Below, one piece after another: positions 17,245-25,207 of a DNA stretch of 64,000 nucleotides. The notes under the pieces are model-generated. The model was not told the DNA's origin and did no database searches. It saw only the letters and a list, made by a program, of their open reading frames with translations. Position numbers and translations under genes: made by a program. The DNA lies in contig CAVPGR010000002.1 in NCBI GenBank assembly GCA_963704035.1, positions 62,001-126,000 of the forward strand, given 5' to 3'. Position 1 is the stretch's first letter; each line of letters begins with the position of its first letter. Source of the stretch: JAOSJL01 sp963704035 (GTDB taxonomy: Bacteria; Actinomycetota; Acidimicrobiia; IMCC26256; JAOSJL01).

Positions 17245-17531
17245 CCGAAGAGGGCGGCCCGGCTCCCGTCGACGCCTTGCTCGACGAAACGGCCGGCGCG
17301 CACGTGGCGCCCACCAACGGTGCCGCCGCGCCCGCGGGGTCGGCGTCGGGCACTCCGATGAACGGCGCAGCGACCCCTCCCGAGCGGGTACCGCCCGTCC
17401 CCGAGGCTCCCGAAGCCGGATACGCATCGGGTCCCGACCGGCGCATCATCATCGCCGTCGCCGGAACGGTGGTCGTGGCGTGTGTGCTGCTCGCCCGGCG
17501 TCGTCGCCGTCGGCGTCGACACAGGGACTGA
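17202..17531 (+). CDS. Small Pro/Ala-rich protein with one C-terminal membrane segment
   Basis: This 109-residue protein starts inside the ParA gene at ATG 17202, after GGAGGGAAC. It has a basic N-terminus (GYDPQRKHQRRRV), a low-complexity Ala/Pro/Gly linker and a hydrophobic stretch IIIAVAGTVVVACVLLA. It ends in eight consecutive arginines plus HRD. The poly-Arg tail begins at a CCC run near 17500. In the next frame the same DNA reads GVVAVGVDTG and would simply extend the membrane helix, so a one-base indel is possible. I do not recognise a family. Overlap with parA suggests it works with that ATPase, perhaps as a membrane anchor. Confidence 0.55.
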   Translation: MGYDPQRKHQRRRVTEEGGPAPVDALLDETAGAHVAPTNGAAAPAGSASGTPMNGAATPPERVPPVPEAPEAGYASGPDRRIIIAVAGTVVVACVLLARRRRRRRRHRD

Positions 17532-17555
17532 CGGCGTCGTCCGAGCCGTCGTCGG

Positions 17556-18638
17556 CTATCCGGCCTCGGTATCGCGGCGCTGCCCGGAGAAGAACTCCCA
17601 CATCAGCGCCGTGGCGTCGATGTCGGTCGTGGTGGGGCCGACGACGGACTCGATCGCAGCGCTGAAGTCACTGCCGGGCCAGCTGTGGCCACCCCCGTCG
17701 ATCACGTAGAGCTCGACAGCGCCATTCGAGGGGCAGTTTCGGAACGTGATGAGGTCCACCGAATCCGAGACGGCCTCGGTGTCGGTCTCGGGGTCGCACC
17801 CGTTGCGTTCGGCCCACGTCGCCGCCCGTTCGGGCACGGTGTCGGGAGCGAATCCCTCGACCGACAGACCGTCGAGTTCGTTGCCGACCGACCCACCACC
17901 CCCGATGGTTCCGCCGTCGGCGGTCGGGAGCTCGAGTGCTCCGGTGCCGAGCCCCCCTTCGAAGGCCACGAACTGGTCGTCGGTGCCGTGGAAGATGATC
18001 GCGGGTACGGGTTGGTCCGCCGAGCATTGGTCGATCGTGATGATTCCGGCCACGGGTGCCACGGCAGCGAAACGGTCCGACGTGGTACACGCCAGAGTGG
18101 AGGTCATCATGGCTCCGTTCGACATTCCCGAGGCGTACACGCGCGAGGTGTCGATGCACAGCGCGGATTCGAGCTCGTCGAGTAGATCGTCGACGAACGC
18201 CACGTCGGCACCGTCGGGGGTGAAGTTCCACGAGGGCACTTTCCCTGTGCCCTGTGGCGTCACAGTGAGAAAGCCCTCGGACTCGCCGAGCGTGCGCAGC
18301 TCGCTCATCGCGGTGTGGACCTTCGCGCCCTCGAGATAGCCATGGAAGTCGACGACCACGGGCATCGGAGTCGTGCCGTCGTATCCGGTGGGGACCGACA
18401 GGACGTAGCTGCGCTCCACGCCGCCGCTCGCGATGGTGCGGTCCGCGTCGCCCGAAGGAAGCCGCACGCCGTCGGTGCACGCCGCAGACGGAACAGCCGG
18501 GAGGTCGCGGGCCGGGACGGCGTCCACCGACTCGTCAACGTCTGTGGGCGAGGAGCGCGTGGCGTCGTCGGAGCTCCCGCTCGAGCACGCCGTCGCGACC
18601 ATGACGAGGCCTGCGACCAGGACGGCGAATCGGCGCAT
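17556..18638 (-). CDS. Secreted PHB depolymerase/feruloyl esterase-like lipoprotein
   Basis: This 360-residue alpha/beta hydrolase is of the LpqC/poly(3-hydroxybutyrate) depolymerase family. The start (18638) gives a lipoprotein signal MRRFAVLVAGLVMVATAC, with Cys18 as the lipidated residue, followed by an acidic Ser/Asp linker. The catalytic Ser173 is in ASGMSNGAM, the Asp about 220 in HGTDDQF and His318 in GGGHSWPG, a complete triad. It acts outside the membrane on ester polymers or aromatic esters; the exact substrate is unknown. The frame is open far upstream, but that part is antisense to the nitronate monooxygenase gene. Confidence 0.88.
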   Translation of the reverse strand: MRRFAVLVAGLVMVATACSSGSSDDATRSSPTDVDESVDAVPARDLPAVPSAACTDGVRLPSGDADRTIASGGVERSYVLSVPTGYDGTTPMPVVVDFHGYLEGAKVHTAMSELRTLGESEGFLTVTPQGTGKVPSWNFTPDGADVAFVDDLLDELESALCIDTSRVYASGMSNGAMMTSTLACTTSDRFAAVAPVAGIITIDQCSADQPVPAIIFHGTDDQFVAFEGGLGTGALELPTADGGTIGGGGSVGNELDGLSVEGFAPDTVPERAATWAERNGCDPETDTEAVSDSVDLITFRNCPSNGAVELYVIDGGGHSWPGSDFSAAIESVVGPTTTDIDATALMWEFFSGQRRDTEAG

Positions 18639-18749
18639 AGGGGACACCGTAGAACACGGCTCGGGAACCCCGCACCATGAGGCAGGCTGATAGACCTCTG
18701 GACTGAGCTCACGATTTGCGTTCATGAACCAGACGGGAAACGAGACACC

Positions 18750-19880
18750 ATGCGCACCGAGATCTGCGAGAAGCTCGGGATCGACCTGCCGATCTTCGCC
18801 TTCAGCCACTGCCGCGACGTCGTCGCCGAGGTGAGCAAAGCCGGGGGTCTGGGCGTCCTGGGCGCCGTCGGGTTCCCCCCCGAACAGCTCGAGGTCGAGT
18901 GCCGGTGGATCGACGAGCACTGCGGCGGTCGGCCCTACGGCGTCGACATCGTGCTCCCCAACAAGTACGAGGGCATGGGCGAGCTCGACCCGGAGAAGCT
19001 CGAAGCCGACCTCCTGGCGGCCGTTCCCGAGCAGCACCGCCGGTTCGCCGACGAACTCCTCGCGGCACACGACGTCCCGAAGCTCCCCGACGACGAATCG
19101 CCCGTGGGCCAGCTCCTCGGGTGGACCGCGGCCACGGCCGCCCCCCAGGTCGAGGTCGCGTTGACACACGACAACGTCAAGCTGATCGCCAACGCACTCG
19201 GGACTCCTCCACCCGACGTGCTGAACGAGGTTCACGGCGCCGGTCGTCTCGTCGCGGCTCTCTGCGGGGCCGCGAAGCACGCCCGCGCTCACCGTGATGC
19301 AGGTGTCGACATCGTGATCGCGCAAGGCACCGAGGGTGGCGGTCACACCGGCGACGTCGGGAGCATGGTGCTGTGGCCCGAGGTCATTGACGCCGTGCCC
19401 GATACGCCCGTGCTGGCAGCTGGGGGCATCGGCACCGGACGCCAGATGGCGGCCGCGCTCGCGATGGGGGCGCAGGGTGTGTGGACCGGGTCGCTCTGGC
19501 TCACGGTCGAGGAGGCCGAAACGCCACCGTCGCAGATGGAGTCGTATCTCGCCGCCGGTAGCCGCGACACCGTCCGCTCGCGGGCATGGACGGGCAAGCC
19601 GGCGCGCATGTTGCGCAACGACTGGACGGAGGCCTGGGCCGCCGAGGACACACCCGACCCGCTCGGAATGCCGCTCCAGTTCATGGTGACCTCCGACGCG
19701 GTGGCACGTGGGCACCGGTACTCGGAACAGGCCAAGGACGTGATGTTCAACCCCGCGGGCCAGATCATCGGCAGGCTCAACGAGGTCCGACGCGTCAAGG
19801 ACGTCATCTACGACCTCGTCGAGGAGTGCATCGACACGAGCGAGAGGCTCGCTCAGCTGATGCAGGACTCCGGAAGCTGA
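18750..19880 (+). CDS. Nitronate monooxygenase / 2-nitropropane dioxygenase family protein
   Basis: This 376-residue FMN-dependent TIM-barrel enzyme has FAFSHCRDVVAEVSKAGGLGVLGA at the N-terminus (the usual PIF.. flavin motif), IVIAQGTEGGGHTGDVG (phosphate-binding loop) and VLAAGGIGTGRQMAAALAMGAQGVW. Actinobacterial members are often annotated as nitronate monooxygenases, but several act in lipid pathways; with the surrounding acyl-CoA genes the true substrate is open. The start is ATG 18750. The 3' end overlaps the start region of the EamA transporter gene. Confidence 0.88.
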   Translation: MRTEICEKLGIDLPIFAFSHCRDVVAEVSKAGGLGVLGAVGFPPEQLEVECRWIDEHCGGRPYGVDIVLPNKYEGMGELDPEKLEADLLAAVPEQHRRFADELLAAHDVPKLPDDESPVGQLLGWTAATAAPQVEVALTHDNVKLIANALGTPPPDVLNEVHGAGRLVAALCGAAKHARAHRDAGVDIVIAQGTEGGGHTGDVGSMVLWPEVIDAVPDTPVLAAGGIGTGRQMAAALAMGAQGVWTGSLWLTVEEAETPPSQMESYLAAGSRDTVRSRAWTGKPARMLRNDWTEAWAAEDTPDPLGMPLQFMVTSDAVARGHRYSEQAKDVMFNPAGQIIGRLNEVRRVKDVIYDLVEECIDTSERLAQLMQDSGS

Positions 19881-20818
19881 CTCCCGCCTGGCGCGGTCGG
19901 CTGGCGATCGTCGGCGCAGCCTTCATCTTCGGCTCGACGTTCGTCGTCGTTCAGGATGCCGTCGAGGATCTCACGCCCACGGCGTTTCTCGCGGCGCGCT
20001 TCGGCATTGCCGCGATCGTACTCATCCCCTTCATCCGGGGGAGCAACCCGGTACCCGGTGCTGCACGGGCCGGTGGTCCCAGTGTCCTCGTGGCGGGGAT
20101 TGCGGCGGGCGCCGTGCTCGGAGCGGGCTACCTGTTCCAGACCGCTGGCCTCCAGTTCACCTCGGCGACGAACTCCGCGTTCATCACGGGGCTTCTCGTC
20201 GCCTTCACGCCCCTGCTCGCCGCGGTGTTCCTCGGGCGTCGCCTCACCGCCACGACTCTCGCCGGCGTCGCGGTGGCTCTCATCGGCCTCTTCGCTCTGA
20301 CCGGCGGTATCGACGACTTCGGGCGCGGGGACGTGTTGACCGTGGGCTGTGCCGTCGCGTTCGCGGGCCACGTCATCCTCCTCGACGTCTACGCGTCACG
20401 TTTCGGACTGGTCGGCTTCACCGCGGTGCAGATGGCGGTCGTCGCGATCGGGTCCGCGCTTCTGGTGCCGTTCACGGGGATCGGTCACCTCACACCCACG
20501 GCCGTGGCCGCCATCGTCTTCACGGGTGTGTTCGCCTCGGCGGTGGCGTTCTGGCTCCAGGCGTTCGGGCAGCGCTTCGTCGGCCCGTCGCGTACCGCGC
20601 TGTTGTTGCTTCTGGAGCCCGTCTTCGCCGGAATCCTGGGCTATGTCGTCGGCGAGCGGCTCGGTGTCGGCGGAGTGGTCGGTGCCGTGCTCATCCTCGC
20701 GGGCACGGGGCTGGCGGAGATCGGCGCGATGCGGCGAGGTGTGATTCCCGGCGCCCGATTCGACCTGACGCTCTCCCCGGCTCTCGTCCCGTTCGACGTG
20801 AAGGCGGGGGCTCAGTAG
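19826..20818 (+). CDS. EamA/DMT-family transporter
   Basis: This is an inner-membrane drug/metabolite transporter with two EamA repeats and ten hydrophobic helices. Repeat 1 begins AIVGAAFIFGSTFVVVQDAV and ends with LIGLFALTG; repeat 2 begins DVLTVGCAVAFAGHVILLD and contains RTALLLLLEPVFAGILGYVVG. The start is uncertain: GTG 19826 lies 55 bp inside the preceding gene, and a CTG at 19877 would sit at its stop. Either way the pair is coupled. The transported solute is unknown. It converges with the ABC transporter operon, overlapping it by 7 bp. Confidence 0.85.
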   Translation: MHRHEREARSADAGLRKLTPAWRGRLAIVGAAFIFGSTFVVVQDAVEDLTPTAFLAARFGIAAIVLIPFIRGSNPVPGAARAGGPSVLVAGIAAGAVLGAGYLFQTAGLQFTSATNSAFITGLLVAFTPLLAAVFLGRRLTATTLAGVAVALIGLFALTGGIDDFGRGDVLTVGCAVAFAGHVILLDVYASRFGLVGFTAVQMAVVAIGSALLVPFTGIGHLTPTAVAAIVFTGVFASAVAFWLQAFGQRFVGPSRTALLLLLEPVFAGILGYVVGERLGVGGVVGAVLILAGTGLAEIGAMRRGVIPGARFDLTLSPALVPFDVKAGAQ

Positions 20819-21603
20819 TCCTCGAGCACCATGTTCAGGAACTGGCGGGTGCGCTCCTCCTGCGGGTCCACGATCACCTGCTCGGGCGGTCCCTCTTCCA
20901 CGATCTTGCCGTCGTCCATGAAGATGACCCGGTCGGCGACGTTGCGGGCGAAACCCATCTCGTGGGTCACCACGAGCATTGTCATTCCCTCTTCGGCAAG
21001 AGAGCGCATGACGCCGAGGACCTCACCCACGAGCTCGGGGTCGAGAGCGCTCGTGACTTCGTCGAACAGCATCATGTCGGGGTTCATGGCGAGCGACCGC
21101 GCGATCGCGACACGTTGCTGCTGACCGCCCGAGAGGTTGATCGGGTACTCATCGGCCTTCTCGGCGAGGCCCACACGCTCGAGTGCCTGTATCCCGATCT
21201 CACGTGCCTCGGCCTTCCGGCGTTTGAGAACGCGACGTTGGGCGATAGTGACGTTGCCGAGCACGGTCAGTTGCGGGAACAGGTTGAAGAGTTGGAAGAC
21301 CATGCCGATGCCGCGGCGAACCTTGTCGACGTCACAGTCGGGATCGGTGAGGTCGAAGCCGTCGACGATGACACGTCCCGACGTCGGGACCTCGAGGTGG
21401 TTGACGCAACGCAGAAGTGTGGACTTGCCCGACCCCGACGGCCCGATGATGCAGACGACGTCGCCGCGTTCGATGTGCAGGTTGATCCCCTTGAGGACCT
21501 CGAGGTCGCCGAACGACTTGTACAGGTCGTGGATCTGGATCGGGGTGTCCGTGGCCCCTGCAGCCTCGGTAAATCCCGGCGCCACCGATCCATCGCTGCT
21601 CAT
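20812..21603 (-). CDS. Polar amino-acid ABC transporter ATP-binding protein (GlnQ type)
   Basis: This 263-residue ABC ATPase has Walker A GPSGSGKST (54-62), the signature LSGGQQQRVAIARSLA, Walker B MMLFDE and the switch His in VVTHEMGFA, all intact. It closely resembles GlnQ/GltL-type ATPases of glutamate, glutamine or general polar amino-acid uptake. It overlaps the permease gene by 4 bp and is the last gene of a three-gene importer operon. Confidence 0.95.
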   Translation of the reverse strand: MSSDGSVAPGFTEAAGATDTPIQIHDLYKSFGDLEVLKGINLHIERGDVVCIIGPSGSGKSTLLRCVNHLEVPTSGRVIVDGFDLTDPDCDVDKVRRGIGMVFQLFNLFPQLTVLGNVTIAQRRVLKRRKAEAREIGIQALERVGLAEKADEYPINLSGGQQQRVAIARSLAMNPDMMLFDEVTSALDPELVGEVLGVMRSLAEEGMTMLVVTHEMGFARNVADRVIFMDDGKIVEEGPPEQVIVDPQEERTRQFLNMVLEDY

Positions 21604-22421
21604 CGTGCCTGCCGTGCGCGGCGTTCGATCAGCGCCGCCGTACGTGTCAGGGGGATCGTGATGGCCAGATAGACGACGCCGGCGGCGATGAAGGGGGTGG
21701 CGTTGGCCGAGTCGATGACGCCGTCGCGGGCGAACCGGGTGATTTCCCGGGTTGCCTCGGTGACACCGAGCACGGAGATCAGCGACGTGTCCTTCAAGAG
21801 GAGGACCAGCTCGTTGGTGAGAGGAGGAATGATGATCCGGAACGCCTGGGGAATCACGATCGAAATCATCGCCCGCGTGTAGGTCATGCCCAGTGAACGA
21901 GCCGCCTCCATCTGCCCTCGTGGGACGGCCTCGATGCCCGCCCGAATGTTCTCGGCGATGTAGGCCGACGCCACCAACGCCAACGCCAGCGAGCCGGTTG
22001 TGTAGCGGCCGGGAAGTTGTGTCCCGGTGGCGATCGGGACGCCGAAGCCGATGATCAGGATCGTGAGCAGTGCGGGAAGGCCGCGCAGCAGCTCGATGTA
22101 CGACGCGGCGAACCAGCGGTACGCCCTGATGCTCGAGATCCGCATGATGGCGATCAGCAGGCCGACGGCCAGACCGCCGGTGAAACCGAAGAACGTGAAG
22201 ATCAGCGTGTTGCGCGCCGCCTGGGTGACGATGTCGGGGAACTGCTCGCGGAAGATCTCCGGGTTGAAGAACGACTCCTGGATGCTCTGCCAGTCGACGG
22301 TGAGCCCGACGAACAGGAGTACCAGGGCGGTGGCGATGTAGACGCCGATTCGGACGAGCTTGGCGCGTTGTCTCTTCGACACGGCAGTCCCTCTCTCGTT
22401 CGTCGTGCCCTCTTTGATCAA
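21600..22421 (-). CDS. Polar amino-acid ABC transporter permease (HisM/GlnP type)
   Basis: This 273-residue permease has about five to six membrane helices. The EAA loop appears as EAVPRGQMEAARSLGMTYTR and the family motif ELLRGLPALLTILII precedes it. The N-terminal 60 residues include one helix and a short periplasmic part, as usual. Translation starts at 22421, downstream of an intercistronic hairpin that follows the binding-protein gene. Confidence 0.93.
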   Translation of the reverse strand: MIKEGTTNERGTAVSKRQRAKLVRIGVYIATALVLLFVGLTVDWQSIQESFFNPEIFREQFPDIVTQAARNTLIFTFFGFTGGLAVGLLIAIMRISSIRAYRWFAASYIELLRGLPALLTILIIGFGVPIATGTQLPGRYTTGSLALALVASAYIAENIRAGIEAVPRGQMEAARSLGMTYTRAMISIVIPQAFRIIIPPLTNELVLLLKDTSLISVLGVTEATREITRFARDGVIDSANATPFIAAGVVYLAITIPLTRTAALIERRARQAR

Positions 22422-22440
22422 CGTGTTCTTGTCGCTCGGG

Positions 22441-22470
22441 AGCTGTTCGCGAACCAGCTGTTCGCGACGA
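22441..22470. repeat. 15-bp direct repeat pair
   Basis: AGCTGTTCGCGAACC (22441-22455) is followed directly by AGCTGTTCGCGACGA. The first 12 bases are identical. It lies between the hairpin and the permease gene. Confidence 0.6.
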
Positions 22471-22495
22471 CGGGGGCCCTGGAGGGCCCCCGTCG
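22468..22495 (-). terminator. Intercistronic hairpin after the binding-protein gene
   Basis: A perfect 12-bp stem, CGACGGGGGCCC/GGGCCCCCGTCG, closes a TGGA loop, 30 bp past the binding-protein stop and 46 bp before the permease start. Such structures lower distal-gene expression and protect the upstream mRNA, so the binding protein can be made in excess over the permease. That role is inferred from structure and position. Confidence 0.7.
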
Positions 22496-22524
22496 ACGTA
22501 TACAGCTATGACACGGGAGTCGAG

Positions 22525-23367
22525 TTACTGCTCCTCGCCGGTCTCCCCGGATCCGAACCAGGTCTCGAAGATCGTGTCGAACGTGCCGTCGTCGCGGATC
22601 GCCTGCAACTGCTCGTTGATGGCGTCCATGAGTGCCGTGTTGTCCTTCGATGTGGCGAAGCCGTACTGCTCGCCGGTCGGGAACTGCTCGGTGACCTTGA
22701 CGCCGTCGTCCTGGGTCGCCCGGTACGCGTTCACCGGGAAGTCCTGGAGGATCGCGTCGATGTCACCGGAGTCGATGGCCAGGAACATGGCCGCCGGCTC
22801 GTCGAACTCCTTCAGCGTTGCGCCCTCCGGAGCGTTCTCCGCGGCGTAGTCGGCGCCAGTCGTCCCGGTCTGGACACCGATGGTCTTACCATCGGTGTCC
22901 TCGAGCGAGGTGATCTCCGAATCATCGGAGGCGATCAGCAGCGACTGGTCGGCGTCGAAGTACGGGTCCGAGAACAACGCCTCTTCCTCGCGCTCGGGTG
23001 TGATCGTCATCGCCGAGCCCACCAGGTCGCACGTCCCGGCGGCCGGTGCCAACCAGATGCCGTCAAAGGGCTGCACGGTCGGAGCGAGCTCCAGGCCGAG
23101 GTTCTCGGCGATCGCCCGCAGGATCTCCATGTCGTAGCCGGTGAACTCACCGTCCTCCTCGAACTCGAACGGCTCGTACGGCGAGTCGGTGCACACCGTG
23201 AGCTTGCCCTCCGCCACGAGGTCGAGGTCCGCCGTGTCGGTGCCGCCCGAGTCGTCGGCCGTTGTGGTGGAGCTACTGGAGCTGTCGGAGTCGCTGTCGC
23301 ACGCGAGCGCCACGAGAGCTACGAGAATGGCGACGACGAGAAGTCGCCAGGTGCCGGTACGACGCAT
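22525..23367 (-). CDS. Extracellular solute-binding lipoprotein, family 3 (polar amino acids)
   Basis: This 280-residue lipoprotein has signal MRRTGTWRLLVVAILVALVA and lipidation at Cys23 (ALAC), then a Ser/Thr/Asp linker of about 25 residues. The periplasmic-binding fold type II starts at GKLTVCTDSPYEPFEFEEDG and contains FTGYDMEILRAIAENLGL. It delivers an amino acid, likely acidic or polar by family, to the permease encoded downstream. The start codon follows AGGGGGA closely, which fixes the start. It is first in the operon; its promoter should lie in 23368-23532. Confidence 0.93.
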   Translation of the reverse strand: MRRTGTWRLLVVAILVALVALACDSDSDSSSSSTTTADDSGGTDTADLDLVAEGKLTVCTDSPYEPFEFEEDGEFTGYDMEILRAIAENLGLELAPTVQPFDGIWLAPAAGTCDLVGSAMTITPEREEEALFSDPYFDADQSLLIASDDSEITSLEDTDGKTIGVQTGTTGADYAAENAPEGATLKEFDEPAAMFLAIDSGDIDAILQDFPVNAYRATQDDGVKVTEQFPTGEQYGFATSKDNTALMDAINEQLQAIRDDGTFDTIFETWFGSGETGEEQ

Positions 23368-23532
23368 GTGTCCCCCTAGAGATGAGATTCGGGGCCCTTT
23401 GGCGGGCCGGGCGGAATCGTAGCGGGCTGCCCGCCTCGATGCGTCGTCACCCGTCAACATCAGGTGCTTCAATGACGTGCCCGTCGGTCAGAATACGAGG
23501 CGCGTGGCAGCTGGTCGAACGGTGGTCGAAGG

Positions 23533-25158
23533 GTGGTGGCCGTGGAGTTCCAGTTCGCGGATCTCTACGAGGCCTTGACCGACGCCGGCCCCGACGCTCC
23601 GGTCCTCGTCGCGGGAGACGTGCGGTGCACCCGCGCCGTGCTCGACGTTCGCGCCAACCGGTTGGCGCACCACCTGGATCGGAGCGGCATCACGCGCGGC
23701 GACCGCGTCGCGGTCTACTCCCGCAACCGGGTCGAGTGGGTGGAGTCGCTCCTCGCGTGCTGGAAGCTCGGGGTTGCGGCCGTGAACGTGAACTACCGCT
23801 ACGTCGAAGACGAGTTGCGCTACGTGCTCGACGATTCGGAGCCGCGCGCGCTGATCTACGAGCGAGGCCTCGCGGCGCCCGTCGCCGGAGTGGTCGGCGA
23901 TGTTCCGGCGCTGAACACGATCCTCGTTCTCGAGGACGATTCGCCGGACGAGCGTGTCACGATTGCAGGCGATCCTTACGAGGACGCGCTCGGCGCGGCA
24001 TCGGTCGAGCGTGGCTTCGCCCCCCGCAGCGGCGATGACATTCACCTCCTCTACACCGGTGGAACCACGGGGATGCCCAAGGGCGTGGTGTGGCGACACG
24101 AGGACCTTTACACGAACCTCGCCCGACGCCTGACCGCCGGACTCGGTGACGCCCCCGCCGACGGTATCGAAGAGCCGGACCAGATCGTGCGCGTCTCGGG
24201 CAACCCGCTAGGGCTCCGCACGCTGGCTCTCGCCCCGCTCATGCACGGAGGAGGCCAGTATCCGTTCATCATCACGACGCTCAACGGTGGGGTGTCGATC
24301 CTGTCGACCGATCGCACCTTCGACGCCTCACGCGTGCTCCGACTCGTGGCCGACGAGGACGTCATGACCCTGAACATCATCGGGGACGCCATGGGTCGTC
24401 CGCTCGCGGAGGCCGCTCTGCGCGAAGACGCTTTGCGAGGTGACGCCAGCCGGGTCGGCTCGTTGCGTGTGATCACGTCGGGGGGAGCGGTGTTGAGTGC
24501 GGACGTGCGTTCCGATCTGCGCGCCGCATTCCCGGGAGTGCTCGTGACCGGTGGCGTGGGGGCATCCGAGATCGGGACAGCGGCGTTCGAGGTGGGTCAC
24601 GAGGAGACCGACGGCCCACGCTTCAAGCTCGCCCACGACACCGCCGTGCTCGACGAGGACCTCGAACCCCTCGGCCCGGGCGGGGTGGGTCGCGTCGCCC
24701 GCCGGGGGGCCATCCCGCTGCGGTATCACGGCGATCCGTCGGGAACGGCGGAGCGATTTCCTGTGGATCGCCACGGGACCCGCTGGGTCGTGCCGGGCGA
24801 CTGGGCCCGGGTGGAGGACGACGGGACCTTCGTGTTGCTCGGCCGCGGCTCGCAGTGCGTCAACACCGGCGGGGAGAAGGTCTTCCCCGACGAGGTGGAG
24901 AACGTGCTCGCGGGCCACCCAGACGTCGAGGACGTGATCGTCGTCGGGGCTCCCGATCCGACGTGGCAGGAGCGGGTCGTGGCCCTCGTGGCACCGCGGG
25001 CAGGAACCGCGCCGAGCCTCGACGAGCTCCAGGCCCACTGTCGGGCGCACCTCGCCGGCTACAAGGTTCCCCGGGCGCTCGTGCTCGGCCCGCTGCGCCG
25101 CACCGAGGTCGGCAAACCCGACTATCGGTGGGCTACGCAGCGGGCTCGAGAACTATGA
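23533..25158 (+). CDS. Fatty-acyl/aryl-CoA synthetase (AMP-forming)
   Basis: This 541-residue ANL-superfamily ligase activates a carboxylic acid with ATP and CoA. Motifs: phosphate-binding loop LLYTGGTTGMPKGVVWRH, GVGASEIGTAAF (A5-like), GDWARVEDDGTFVLLGRGSQCVNTGGEKVFP (A7-A8 hinge) and C-terminal RTEVGKPDYRW with the catalytic Lys. Mycobacterial relatives are FadD proteins of steroid or fatty-acid use. GTG 23533 and nearby GTGs compete as start. The TGA stop lies inside the palindromic element at 25151, shared with the convergent second ligase. Confidence 0.92.
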   Translation: MVAVEFQFADLYEALTDAGPDAPVLVAGDVRCTRAVLDVRANRLAHHLDRSGITRGDRVAVYSRNRVEWVESLLACWKLGVAAVNVNYRYVEDELRYVLDDSEPRALIYERGLAAPVAGVVGDVPALNTILVLEDDSPDERVTIAGDPYEDALGAASVERGFAPRSGDDIHLLYTGGTTGMPKGVVWRHEDLYTNLARRLTAGLGDAPADGIEEPDQIVRVSGNPLGLRTLALAPLMHGGGQYPFIITTLNGGVSILSTDRTFDASRVLRLVADEDVMTLNIIGDAMGRPLAEAALREDALRGDASRVGSLRVITSGGAVLSADVRSDLRAAFPGVLVTGGVGASEIGTAAFEVGHEETDGPRFKLAHDTAVLDEDLEPLGPGGVGRVARRGAIPLRYHGDPSGTAERFPVDRHGTRWVVPGDWARVEDDGTFVLLGRGSQCVNTGGEKVFPDEVENVLAGHPDVEDVIVVGAPDPTWQERVVALVAPRAGTAPSLDELQAHCRAHLAGYKVPRALVLGPLRRTEVGKPDYRWATQRAREL

Positions 25159-25207
25159 TGCGTCCGTGGCGCGCGCATAGCGCGTGCGCCACGGACGCAT
25201 CATAGTT
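25151..25207. repeat. Palindromic element (copy 1), probable bidirectional terminator
   Basis: Arms 25151-25176 and 25182-25207 form a 26-bp stem (22 perfect pairs, one G-T wobble, then three more pairs) around a 5-base loop. The core of each arm is GATGCGTCCGTGGCGC. The element spans exactly from the stop of the forward ligase to the stop of the reverse ligase. The same core, in the same inverted arrangement, recurs at 29061-29109. Confidence 0.85.

Noticed and set aside
18639..19715. Long upstream extension of the PHB-depolymerase-like frame
   Set aside because: The extension is antisense to the nitronate monooxygenase gene, and the lipoprotein signal gives a natural start at 18638.
22441..22500. 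Possible CRISPR or integron-like repeats
   Set aside because: Only two short direct repeats beside one hairpin, no spacers and no cas or integrase gene.
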